This document shows positions 17,303 through 25,272 of a DNA stretch of 51,014 bases, in pieces; position 1 is the stretch's first letter, and each line of letters begins with the position of its first letter. The notes beneath the pieces are model-generated. The model ran no database searches. It was not told the DNA's origin and worked only from the letters and a program-made list of their open reading frames with translations. This DNA comes from CAZKZZ01 sp964557375 (lineage in GTDB: Bacteria > Spirochaetota > Spirochaetia > SPDA01 > CAZJBZ01). The stretch lies in assembly GCA_964557375.1 (NCBI GenBank), contig CAZKZZ010000011.1:1-51014 (forward strand). Direction: 5' to 3'. Made by a program: the position numbers and the translations under genes.

Positions 17303-18688
17303 TTACCCCTCCTCTAAAAATTCTTTATGGATTACTGTTAGTGCCTGCGGGGTGTCTTTTTTTTCGATTACAAAGGAGATGTTCCTCTCCGATGAACCTT
17401 GAGCGATAGCAAGAATATTGATCTTCTCTCTCCCGAGAGATGAAAATAGTTTTCCGGAGATTCCCGGCGTACCCCGCATGTTCTCTCCGATTACCGCAAT
17501 TATCTCGAGTTCTTCGATCAATTCGAATTTCTGTATTTTTTTCGTCTCCAGTTCCTCTTTGAGTTCGGCCCGTAACGCCTCCAGGGCCCGGGGGGCTTCT
17601 TTCTGGCGGCAGACGAGACAGATGCTGTGCTCCGAGGAGGCTTGAGAAATCATCATTACGTTTACTCTGGAGGCGGCTAACGCTGTAAATACTCGGGACG
17701 CGGTACCGGGTACACCAATCATGCCGCTTCCTTCGATATTTATCAATGCTACGTCTTCGATAGAAGCAATCCCGGTTATGGTAGTGGTATGCTTTCGTAT
17801 TTTTGATGATATTACCGTACCCGGGACGTCGGGATTCAGGGTGTTTTTTATTACGATCGGAATGTTTAATTCCAGGGCCGGTACCATGGTCTGGGGATGG
17901 ATTACTTTAGCCCCGAAATAAGAGAGCTCCATCGCTTCCTGATAGTTGATTTCCGGCTGGACAAAAGCGTTCTTTACGATATTCGGGTCGGAGCTCAACA
18001 CGCCGTCGACATCAGTCCATATTTCGATCATTCCGCACCCGAGTCCTGCAGCCAGAATCGATGCTGTATAATCAGAACCGTTTCTGCCTAAAGTAGTGGT
18101 AATCCCGCTTTCGGTAGAAGCGATAAATCCGGGGACCACGACCAATGCTTTGCTCCCCTTCAGCCTGTTTTTGATGTTGCCATATGTTTGGGAAAAGAGC
18201 ACTTGGGCACTGCCGTAGTTTTCATTGGTGATGATCAGTTCTCTCGCATCGACCATTACTGATTCCGTTCCCTGTGCGGTAAGGTAATCCGAAAATAGGA
18301 TGGCGTTTAACCGCTCACCGAAACTGGCTACCAGATCGAGACTGCGCGGTGAGCATTCCCGGACCAGCTCGATACCGTGAAGGACCTCTTCGAGCTCCTT
18401 CAGCAGTCCGGTCATTTTCATCTCGGTGTCTATCCAGCTCTTACGATCGATAAGCGTGGAAGTAGTAGAAAGAATACGCTCTTTCAACTCACTATAGAGC
18501 TGCTTGTATTGGTCATCACTCTGCTCCGCCAGGTTCGCCATGGAAAGAAGCTGGTCCGTCACCCCTTTCATGGCTGACAGGACCACGACGACCGGTTCTT
18601 TTTTGTGCTCTTCAGCTGCGATTGAGCCGACTTTTTTTATCAATGCGGCATTGGCAAGGGAACTTCCCCCGAATTTCATTACTTTCAT
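17303..18688 (-). CDS. lysC: Aspartate kinase
   Basis: First step of the aspartate family pathway, 461 residues, monofunctional (no homoserine dehydrogenase domain). The kinase domain begins MKVMKFGGSSLANA, with LGRNGSDYTASILAAGLGC near residue 210 and EIWTDVDGVLSSDP near 233. Two ACT domains occupy roughly residues 310-461, where lysine or threonine feedback would act. Overlapping divergent promoters lie upstream (18728-18777). Operon with thrC suggests threonine supply. Confidence 0.96.
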   Translation of the reverse strand: MKVMKFGGSSLANAALIKKVGSIAAEEHKKEPVVVVLSAMKGVTDQLLSMANLAEQSDDQYKQLYSELKERILSTTSTLIDRKSWIDTEMKMTGLLKELEEVLHGIELVRECSPRSLDLVASFGERLNAILFSDYLTAQGTESVMVDARELIITNENYGSAQVLFSQTYGNIKNRLKGSKALVVVPGFIASTESGITTTLGRNGSDYTASILAAGLGCGMIEIWTDVDGVLSSDPNIVKNAFVQPEINYQEAMELSYFGAKVIHPQTMVPALELNIPIVIKNTLNPDVPGTVISSKIRKHTTTITGIASIEDVALINIEGSGMIGVPGTASRVFTALAASRVNVMMISQASSEHSICLVCRQKEAPRALEALRAELKEELETKKIQKFELIEELEIIAVIGENMRGTPGISGKLFSSLGREKINILAIAQGSSERNISFVIEKKDTPQALTVIHKEFLEEG

Positions 18689-18727
18689 GGTGCACTCTCA
18701 CTAACGATAGAATAATATATTTGGTGT

Positions 18728-18757
18728 AATATAATCAGATTTTTCTATTTGTCTCAA
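18728..18757 (-). promoter_or_regulatory. lysC-thrC promoter
   Basis: On minus, TTGAGA (18757-18752) and TATATT (18733-18728) with an 18-base spacer, about 40 bases before the lysC ATG. Its -35 box overlaps the -35 box of the divergent promoter at 18749-18777. Confidence 0.6.
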
Positions 18758-18777
18758 TCAGTCATACCTGTTACTAT
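18749..18777 (+). promoter_or_regulatory. Promoter of the lipoprotein gene at 18799
   Basis: TTGTCT (18749-18754), 17-base spacer, TACTAT (18772-18777), leaving a leader of roughly 15 bases. Shares the bases 18752-18754 with the divergent lysC -35 box. Confidence 0.5.
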
Positions 18778-18798
18778 AGGGCGAAAACCGTAGCCTGT

Positions 18799-20133
18799 AT
18801 GAAAAGTATAACCGTTATCATCATATTTCTTCTACTCTTCGGCTGTGCTCATTCTGAGTTGCGTACTCCCTCCCGTGAGGATCAGGGGCTGTCTAAAGAA
18901 GAGCGGACCGAGTCGGAACAGGCTGCTGTATCGGAAGATGAAGAAAAATATGGAGAGGATGACGGTCGAGAAACGGCTGCGAGAGACAAGAGTGAGGAAA
19001 AGAGACCGGAAGGTGGGACAGATGGTGATATCGACACGGCAATTGCAAAAAGGGAAACCGAGAGTGGACTTCCTTACTGGAAAATCGTATCGCAGGCAAA
19101 ATCGTACGGCTCTCCGGATTACAGCCTGCTCTACCGGAATGGTAGACCGTACTTTATCCGTAAAGACCTTTTTACCGATAAACGTGATGATATTCTCGTG
19201 GTGTATCTGAGTAACGGAGAGGATAGAGAAGCTGGAGAGGCTGATTTTTCCCGGTATTCAAACATTTCCCGTCTCTATGAGGATGAAGATACCTCATTCC
19301 AATGTCATATCATTCATTTTTCTGTAACGGATAAAGGGCTGGTCCCTGAAAACCGCTACTCGTTCGGAAAGCACAAAGTGCTCGAAGACATTCGGGAACT
19401 CCGAATCAAAAAGAACAGTGCCTTCCCATTTGCCGTTATTCTTCGATTCCAGTCGGTAGAAGGGCTGGAAGAGAAGTGGCTGATTTTTACAGAGGAGCAC
19501 GTAACCCGTTTTCATATGAAGGAGACGTTCTCGAATCATTCCATCGTAACGGATGTAGACGGAGACGGTACAGAAGACATCGTTTTTTTTAATAAAGTGT
19601 TCGAGGAAGGGACCGGCTATGAGACGTTCATTACCTGGTATAGATGGAACGGGAGAGATTTTGTCGAGCATAAAACGATAAACATTGTAAGAAATCTGAG
19701 GGAGTTTCTTTCACAGATAAAAACGATTATCATCGAGGAGCAGTGCCGGGAGTTTATCGAGACGGCACTGCGGCCCGAGGATGTTAAGCGGGTAAAACAG
19801 GATGCGGTGAGTTACAGGGAGCTGTGTTCCCGTGTTTTTGTACCTGTTGAAAAGGGGGATGAGCAGCAGGATGGAGAGCAGGAGGAGGAACAGATGGATT
19901 CACCTTCTGAACGCGAAGCGATAAACCCTTTTCTTACCGAAGAGAAAGAGATTCTGGATATTATTTATCCCGAAATTATGGAAAATCCGTTTATGGTCGA
20001 AGGAGTTCGGGAGGAGCTGTTTCTGTTGCAGATGCGGGTCGTCACAATGGAGGGGAGTTATCTCTATCGAGCGAAGCTGGCCATGCCGGTAAACCCCTTT
20101 TCCGGGCAGCAGTTTTATTTTATTCTTCAATGA
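18799..20133 (+). CDS. Putative lipoprotein of unknown function
   Basis: 444 residues. The N-terminus is a lipoprotein signal peptide: Lys, then a hydrophobic stretch and a lipobox ending FGC (Cys near residue 16). Residues 20-85 are extremely rich in Glu, Arg and Asp and probably disordered. The middle contains DVDGDGTEDIVF near residue 253, the calcium-binding loop typical of FG-GAP/VCBS-like repeats. A second acidic Gln/Glu-rich stretch lies near 355-375. No enzyme motif is visible. Stand-alone transcript: own promoter upstream and a strong terminator at 20135. Confidence 0.75.
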   Translation: MKSITVIIIFLLLFGCAHSELRTPSREDQGLSKEERTESEQAAVSEDEEKYGEDDGRETAARDKSEEKRPEGGTDGDIDTAIAKRETESGLPYWKIVSQAKSYGSPDYSLLYRNGRPYFIRKDLFTDKRDDILVVYLSNGEDREAGEADFSRYSNISRLYEDEDTSFQCHIIHFSVTDKGLVPENRYSFGKHKVLEDIRELRIKKNSAFPFAVILRFQSVEGLEEKWLIFTEEHVTRFHMKETFSNHSIVTDVDGDGTEDIVFFNKVFEEGTGYETFITWYRWNGRDFVEHKTINIVRNLREFLSQIKTIIIEEQCREFIETALRPEDVKRVKQDAVSYRELCSRVFVPVEKGDEQQDGEQEEEQMDSPSEREAINPFLTEEKEILDIIYPEIMENPFMVEGVREELFLLQMRVVTMEGSYLYRAKLAMPVNPFSGQQFYFILQ

Positions 20134-20134
20134 C

Positions 20135-20162
20135 TTACCTGAAAAAACCTTTTTTCAGGTAA
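20135..20162. terminator. Bidirectional intrinsic terminator after the lipoprotein gene
   Basis: Perfect 13-bp inverted repeat ttacctgaaaaaa / ttttttcaggtaa around cc, starting two bases after the stop codon. A and T runs on both sides fit termination in both directions. Related to the palindrome at 46686-46735. Confidence 0.75.
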
Positions 20163-20167
20163 GGTAA

Positions 20168-20227
20168 GGAGTTTTGGCTAAATGGCAGTATATAATTAAT
20201 ACACAGTAAATACTTAGCCAAAACTCC
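20168..20227. repeat. 60-bp element: 13-bp inverted repeat enclosing a TATAAT, upstream of murA
   Basis: Arms ggagttttggcta (20168-20180) and tagccaaaactcc (20215-20227) around a 34-base AT-rich centre containing TATAAT (20191-20196). Ends 30 bases before the murA ATG. Same length and similar arms as 7459-7518. Confidence 0.7.
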
Positions 20228-20257
20228 ACGAAAACAATGGTTTGAGAGGAAATACTC

Positions 20258-21535
20258 ATGAACAGGTACGTAATCGAAGGCGGCTTCCCCATACGGGGTA
20301 AAATAAGTGCTCGGGGCAATAAAAACGCGGCCCTGCCCTGTATAGCGGCCGCTCTGCTTACCGATGAGCCGGTGATATTGAAAAACGTTCCGGAAATCGA
20401 GGATGTGTTCGTTATGCTCGAGATAATGGAATCGATGGGAGCGGAAGTCAAAAAAGAGGGGCGCGGTAAGTACAAAATTAAAGTCACCAATATCAAAACG
20501 AGCGAGGTTCCGACCGAACACGCTAGAGACATCAGGGCTTCGATTCTTTTTGCGGGACCGCTGCTGGCAAGAACGGGAAAGGTGATTCTGCCCCCGCCGG
20601 GCGGGGATGTCATCGGCCGGCGCAGACTGGATACTCATTTTCTCGCCCTCTCCGAGCTGGGGGCCCGCGTCGAAGTGGACGGATTTTTTAAACTCTCCGC
20701 TAATAAACTGGTGGGGACCGATGTATTCATGGATGAAGCATCGGTGACCGGTACCGAAAACGCAATTATGGCGGCAGTACTCGCAGAGGGTAAAACGGTC
20801 ATTCTCAATGCGGCCTCCGAACCGCATGTACAGGACCTGTGTAACATGCTCGGATGTATGGGAGCGGAAATTACAGGTGTCGGTTCTAATATTCTCAAGA
20901 TAAAAGGGGTAAAAAAGTTAAAGGGGTGCGAGTATAAAATCGGTACCGATTTTATGGAAGTCGGTTCGTTTATCGGTTTGGCTGCGGTTACGCGGGGAGA
21001 GATCGAGATCGAAAATGCCGAACCCGAGCATTTGAGGATGATACGCATCGCCTTTAATAAACTCGGAATTCACTGGGAGACAGACAAAAAAACAATTAAG
21101 ATTCACGGCGGGCAGGAAATGAGGGTGCAGCCGGATTTGGGGGGGATGATTCCGAAAATCGATGATGCTCCCTGGCCCGGATTTCCTCCTGATCTGATAA
21201 GCATCATCATGGTGGTCGCCACCCAGGTGGACGGCACTGTACTTATCCACGAGAAAATGTTCGAGTCCCGCATGTTCTTTGTCGACAAGCTGATCGGCAT
21301 GGGGGCGCGAATCATTCTCTGTGATCCCCATCGGGCGGTGGTCAGCGGCCCTGCCCGCTTGACAGGTTCAGATCTGGTCTCTCCCGATGTTCGTGCCGGG
21401 ATGTCCCTGGTAATTGCCGCACTCTGTGCGGAGGGCAGCAGTACGATCCATAATGTGTATCAGATCGAACGGGGCTATGAGGACCTCGTCGGTCGTCTCG
21501 AGAAGATCGGGGCCCGGATCTCCCGCGAAAAATAG
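20258..21535 (+). CDS. murA: UDP-N-acetylglucosamine 1-carboxyvinyltransferase with Asp at the fosfomycin-target position
   Basis: Committed step of peptidoglycan synthesis (enolpyruvyl transfer from PEP to UDP-GlcNAc), 425 residues. Family landmarks: GNKNAALPCIAAALL near residue 20 (Lys of the active site), DIRASILFAGPLLAR near 93, PGFPPDLISI near 307 and ERGYEDLVGRLEKIGAR at the end. The flexible loop reads PPGGDVIGRRRLDTH: the catalytic cysteine (E. coli Cys115) is Asp, as in mycobacterial, chlamydial and Borrelia MurA, which are naturally insensitive to fosfomycin. GAGAGG ribosome-binding site. Confidence 0.96.
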   Translation: MNRYVIEGGFPIRGKISARGNKNAALPCIAAALLTDEPVILKNVPEIEDVFVMLEIMESMGAEVKKEGRGKYKIKVTNIKTSEVPTEHARDIRASILFAGPLLARTGKVILPPPGGDVIGRRRLDTHFLALSELGARVEVDGFFKLSANKLVGTDVFMDEASVTGTENAIMAAVLAEGKTVILNAASEPHVQDLCNMLGCMGAEITGVGSNILKIKGVKKLKGCEYKIGTDFMEVGSFIGLAAVTRGEIEIENAEPEHLRMIRIAFNKLGIHWETDKKTIKIHGGQEMRVQPDLGGMIPKIDDAPWPGFPPDLISIIMVVATQVDGTVLIHEKMFESRMFFVDKLIGMGARIILCDPHRAVVSGPARLTGSDLVSPDVRAGMSLVIAALCAEGSSTIHNVYQIERGYEDLVGRLEKIGARISREK

Positions 21536-21548
21536 CGATTATTTTCGC
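21525..21548. terminator. Hairpin between convergent murA and membrane-protein gene
   Basis: gcgaaaa (21525-21531) pairs with ttttcgc (21542-21548); the A and T runs in the stem fit a shared bidirectional terminator. It overlaps the last murA codons and lies just beyond the stop of the minus-strand gene ending at 21556. Confidence 0.5.
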
Positions 21549-21555
21549 TTCGATT

Positions 21556-23298
21556 TTACATACGTTTTTTATACTGGCGGGCGAAAAGCAGAATAATAAT
21601 GAGCATGATCACAGCCTGGGTCCCGAGCAGAAAGAGAAGAGCGAGAATAAAGTCACTTAATACGAGCACGAATCCGACTATAGTAGAAACGAACCAGAAA
21701 TAGAGAGAAAACAATCTGTTGAGGGCCAGCGGAAAGAGCGGAATAAACAGTACAGGGATGAGCGGTACCCCTTTTCCCACCACGCGGAGGTTCCATCCTA
21801 AGAAGCAGGCAAAAAGGGAAGCTGTAAAAAAGGTAAATATCCTTACTAGACGGTAGAAAAACTCCTGTTGAAGGGGTGCTTGCGGATATCCGTACTGCGA
21901 AAAAAGCTCGGTACTATCCCACAATACTGCAATATTCATCTCTTTTCCGGTATTCTCCGGGTTGAGATAGCGGAGCATCTCTACCGGCGGTTCGAGGGTT
22001 ATTGAGAACGGAATAATCTCATTGTTTTGATTCTTCTTCCCGTCCTCCCCTCTCATCAGAGATACGGGGAGATATACCTTCTCTCGCTCCTTTTCTATAC
22101 AGCGGAGAAGAACCTCTCCTTCCTGCAGTTTGCCGTAGGGCGCTCGGTAGTGATACAGAAGTTCTCCGGACCCGGGATTGACCCCGAGCACTTCAATGTC
22201 CTCGACATAGAGGGTCCCGTCTTTCGGCACGAGATGAGGTATGGAGACGAACTCTATCATCTCTTTTTCCCGTTTGTTGACAAAGAAAATGGCGGTAAAA
22301 CCGGGAATCGCCTCGACTATCTCGACTTCCCGTTTAAAGAATGCGGCCTTTTCTACCTTCTGCAGGCTTTCCTGAAAGTACTTTTTGATATCAGCATCAT
22401 GAGGGTACCGGTTTTTTAATGAGAGAAACAGATAATAGGCCCGTACCGGGTCTCCCTGCTTGAGAGCGGTAAACGCTTCCTGTTTTTTCGAGAAGAGGAG
22501 CGCCTCCGCTCTTGTCCGGGCGTCTATTCCCGCCTTTTTGAGCTCGGACCAGGCACGGTCGGCAAGCTCTTTCGCTTCCGTTTGTGTGCCGTCGATTTCA
22601 TATGCCAACATCGCATAGTAATGCGCGGACAAATAATCTTCTTGATCAAAGTAGATCCGGGCGGTTTCTATCAGCTCTGCGGGAGAACGGTCCATACTGC
22701 GGGAGATCGATTGTTCGGTCCCGGCAGTTTCTCCTTCTTCTTCAACATACCGGTTTCGTTCATGAATATTTTGAAGCATCCGCCCCATGTCTCTGTTGTT
22801 TTTGTCAAATCGCATGTAGTATTCTATATACCGCTCCGCTTTCTCGAAATCCCCCTCTCTAAAATTATACCGGGCCTGTGCCGTGAAACTGCGCATCATT
22901 TCCGTTTTTTGGACCATTGCCTGTTTTCTCTTGTTGATTCCAGGCTGTACCATTTCAGTAAGGAGGGCAAAAACCAAGGTGAATATGACGAATATCAGCA
23001 GGGCTGAACTGAGTACGGAAAAGAACGAGTCCGTACCGGTGTCGATTTGATGAAACTTTCCGGCCGGCAGAACCATAGAGAAGACAAAGAGGACAACAGT
23101 AGCGTGAATGCTTATACAGTAATTGATGAATGTATTGATGCTGTTGTCCAGAATCCACGGGACCATGAACGTTCGGTGAACAGTGTCTTCAGGAAAAGTA
23201 ATGATAGATATGACGGTAAAAACCAGTATGCCGCAGAGATATCCCGCTATGAGAAAACCGATCAGTTTTTTTGTAACGGCCCTACCGGAATTGTTCAT
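21556..23298 (-). CDS. Polytopic membrane protein with a large soluble domain, unknown function
   Basis: 580 residues from the ATG at 23298, chosen because it forms an ATGA overlap with the stop of the upstream gene; the longer open frame upstream is antisense leftover. Three hydrophobic helices near the N-terminus (about residues 11-34, 48-74, 87-112) are followed by a helical region with TPR-like repeats (FREGDFEKAERYIEYYMRFD and YFDQEDYLSAHYYAMLAYE), a beta-rich domain (about 300-460), and three or four C-terminal helices. No catalytic motif recognised. It must act together with the gene it overlaps. Confidence 0.7.
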   Translation of the reverse strand: MNNSGRAVTKKLIGFLIAGYLCGILVFTVISIITFPEDTVHRTFMVPWILDNSINTFINYCISIHATVVLFVFSMVLPAGKFHQIDTGTDSFFSVLSSALLIFVIFTLVFALLTEMVQPGINKRKQAMVQKTEMMRSFTAQARYNFREGDFEKAERYIEYYMRFDKNNRDMGRMLQNIHERNRYVEEEGETAGTEQSISRSMDRSPAELIETARIYFDQEDYLSAHYYAMLAYEIDGTQTEAKELADRAWSELKKAGIDARTRAEALLFSKKQEAFTALKQGDPVRAYYLFLSLKNRYPHDADIKKYFQESLQKVEKAAFFKREVEIVEAIPGFTAIFFVNKREKEMIEFVSIPHLVPKDGTLYVEDIEVLGVNPGSGELLYHYRAPYGKLQEGEVLLRCIEKEREKVYLPVSLMRGEDGKKNQNNEIIPFSITLEPPVEMLRYLNPENTGKEMNIAVLWDSTELFSQYGYPQAPLQQEFFYRLVRIFTFFTASLFACFLGWNLRVVGKGVPLIPVLFIPLFPLALNRLFSLYFWFVSTIVGFVLVLSDFILALLFLLGTQAVIMLIIILLFARQYKKRM

Positions 23299-24257
23299 CG
23301 TTTTGTCCGCAGCAGAGAGAGCAGATGAAAGATAAAAAAGAAGCCGCCGACGAGAAGCAGGATGATCACATGCGTGTGAGCGGCGAAGAAGCCTGGGAAG
23401 ACGGTACCGATCTCTTTCATGAGCTCGGAATTGGAAAAAGCATTTAAAAGAAAGAGAACTCGAAACAGTAAGAAGCAGAGAAAGATGTTGAAAACCTGCC
23501 ATCTGGAATGAATTGAAAAGAAAACGGCACTGACGGCAAAGAAAAGCAGCGAGAAGGAGAAGAGATAAAACAGTTTACGGTTCTCAGTATAGTACGTATG
23601 TAGTTGGCTGTTCGCTATTTCTATATCTTCGATAAACCGGTCTAGGAGGGATGGGAGCCCAAACATGTGGGCATACCAGTAATTACGTTCCGGCAGCGTG
23701 ATCTGCTCCTGGTCGTAAACGAGTACAGGTTCGGTCTGTTCCTGTGACAAAAGAGCTTCCGGGGTGTACGTCATCTCCTTATCTGTTCTCAAGAGAACGG
23801 TCTTGGCCTTTTCTCCCGATATTTCTTCCACGTAGAGTGCAGTCATATTGTGCTGGTTCTGAAGATTTCTGCTCAGCGGGTTTATCTGTTTCTCGAGGAC
23901 CGGTTGGGAATCACGTTGAACAGGCCGCGTATGGAGGGATGCTCGGTTCTGCAAAACGTTGTATCCGAAAAGAAACAGAACAAACGCGAGTGCGGTTACT
24001 ACGATGAATGTAAGCAGAAAGGTCTTTGAGATGTCCTTTACGAAGAAAAATGTAAAGAACAGAGTAAAAATAAAGCAAACGGGAAAGAGCCTGTATGCCG
24101 CTCCATACAAAGAAGAGTCAATGCGGGAGAGATCAAACGAGCTTCCCGGCGTATAGCGGACAGACCAACTGAAGATGAAAGAAATGAATACCGCGATACA
24201 AAGAACAACGATAATGGTAAGTAGAAATCGGACCGAAATAGAGAGGAGCTGTCTCAC
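23295..24257 (-). CDS. Membrane protein of unknown function, partner of the overlapping downstream gene
   Basis: About 320 residues. Start uncertain: GTG at 24257 or TTG at 24266, neither with a good ribosome-binding site. Three N-terminal transmembrane helices, an extracytoplasmic domain of roughly 110 residues, then about four helices near the C-terminus. The layout (helices, outside domain, helices) recalls permease-like envelope proteins but no family motif is recognised. A possible promoter TTGAAA-17-TAGAGT lies just before the start. The upstream 370 bases contain two perfect DnaA boxes. Confidence 0.65.
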   Translation of the reverse strand: MRQLLSISVRFLLTIIVVLCIAVFISFIFSWSVRYTPGSSFDLSRIDSSLYGAAYRLFPVCFIFTLFFTFFFVKDISKTFLLTFIVVTALAFVLFLFGYNVLQNRASLHTRPVQRDSQPVLEKQINPLSRNLQNQHNMTALYVEEISGEKAKTVLLRTDKEMTYTPEALLSQEQTEPVLVYDQEQITLPERNYWYAHMFGLPSLLDRFIEDIEIANSQLHTYYTENRKLFYLFSFSLLFFAVSAVFFSIHSRWQVFNIFLCFLLFRVLFLLNAFSNSELMKEIGTVFPGFFAAHTHVIILLLVGGFFFIFHLLSLLRTKR

Positions 24258-24266
24258 TTTCTGCAA

Positions 24267-24636
24267 ACTCTACCACACGGTATGAACTATTTCAACAAAA
24301 GGAAATAAAAAAAATAACCGGGTTAATGCTCAATCAAAACACAACTTATCCACAAGGAGTACACCTTTTATAATACATTACTGAGCTAATTATGTATTTT
24401 TTAATCGTAAATTAACAGTAATCACATACAATCGAAATATAATGTTTCGTTTTAAATCACTTTATTATATAGAATTATATAATTTTGCTTAACAAACGTA
24501 AGTCACATTTGCTCTCCTCATCAGTACTCTCTTTTTGGAGTTATTAAAGAAACGGATACAATCGTGAGTTATCCACAATTTATTAACAGTACCTGGGGAA
24601 TATAAATACTGCAGACAGAACAAAATACCTGTCTTC
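24267..24636. other. Gene-free AT-rich region with two perfect DnaA boxes, resembling oriC
   Basis: Two perfect DnaA boxes TTATCCACA on plus, at 24346-24354 and 24569-24577, same orientation, 223 bases apart; all four perfect boxes in the window share the longer TTGTGGATAA (reverse reading). The interval is very AT-rich, with a near pure A/T run around 24461-24486. CAATTTATTAACA (24576-24588), abutting the right box, is the reverse complement of the 13-mer at 3092-3104 beside an oriC box. No open frame of note. Candidates: second origin subregion, DnaA-titration or reactivation site, or DnaA-controlled promoter. Confidence 0.7.
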
Positions 24637-25272
24637 TTATCCCGGGATGTAATAACCCAAATTGCGGGCCGATCTGATAATCTGGGCTTCACGAGAGGGG
24701 AGAACAGGTCTTATTTTTCTTCGTATCTTAGTGATGTGCATGTCGACCGCCCTGGAGCCGGGTATCGGTTTTCCAAAGAGTGCGTAAAAGAGGGCTTCCC
24801 GGGGAACGATATTTCCCTGTTCTCGTGCCAACAGCGTAAAAATCTGATATTCGTGGAATGTGAGTTCCGCCTTACCAAATTCACTTTGAACAACAGTCGG
24901 TCTGTAGAAGAGAGAACCCCAGGGAAAGGTGATTTTATTTTCTCCGAGCTGTTTTTTGACCCGTATTTCCAACTCGGTCGGCGACCAGGGGTCTTTGAGA
25001 TAATCCGCGCTGCCGAAGAGAAATGCCGATTTGAGATCTTCAGGCGGTCCGTAGGCAATAAACGGGAGCCGTCTTCGGACCAAAACATCTATCACTGGTG
25101 AATGTCGAGAGAAATCCGAGGGGATTATGTATAGATCTACCGGTTCCGGAGGCGCGAGCGGTTCTTCCGTTATAGTGAAAGAGATGCTGTGCTGCCGCCG
25201 GGAGTGAAATCGGATCTTTTCTCGTAATACGGGATCGTACGAAACGAAATTGACAATACTACTTTTCGTCAA
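24637..25272 (-). CDS. OmpR-type winged-helix regulator with a degenerate receiver domain
   Basis: 211 residues, TTG start overlapping the pspA end by 14 bases. Residues 1-110 have receiver-like secondary structure but lack the key residues: the acidic pair after strand 1 is SYD, the phospho-acceptor position in VDLYIIPSDF is Pro, and the conserved Lys of YLTKPF-type motifs is Asp (YLKDPW). Residues 125-211 are a good Trans_reg_C winged helix (LTFHEYQIFTLLAREQGNIV, SRAVDMHITKIRRKIR, RSARNLGYYI). Probably a phosphorylation-independent transcription factor for this operon or its neighbourhood (inference). Confidence 0.82.
   Translation of the reverse strand: MTKSSIVNFVSYDPVLREKIRFHSRRQHSISFTITEEPLAPPEPVDLYIIPSDFSRHSPVIDVLVRRRLPFIAYGPPEDLKSAFLFGSADYLKDPWSPTELEIRVKKQLGENKITFPWGSLFYRPTVVQSEFGKAELTFHEYQIFTLLAREQGNIVPREALFYALFGKPIPGSRAVDMHITKIRRKIRPVLPSREAQIIRSARNLGYYIPG

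Noticed and set aside
21243..21251. DnaA-box-like TTATCCACG
   Set aside because: One mismatch and within conserved murA codons (Leu-Ile-His-Glu); treated as chance.
23299..23502. N-terminal extension of the large membrane protein
   Set aside because: It lies inside the upstream gene and has low-complexity Arg/Ser composition typical of an off-frame reading; the ATGA overlap start fits better.
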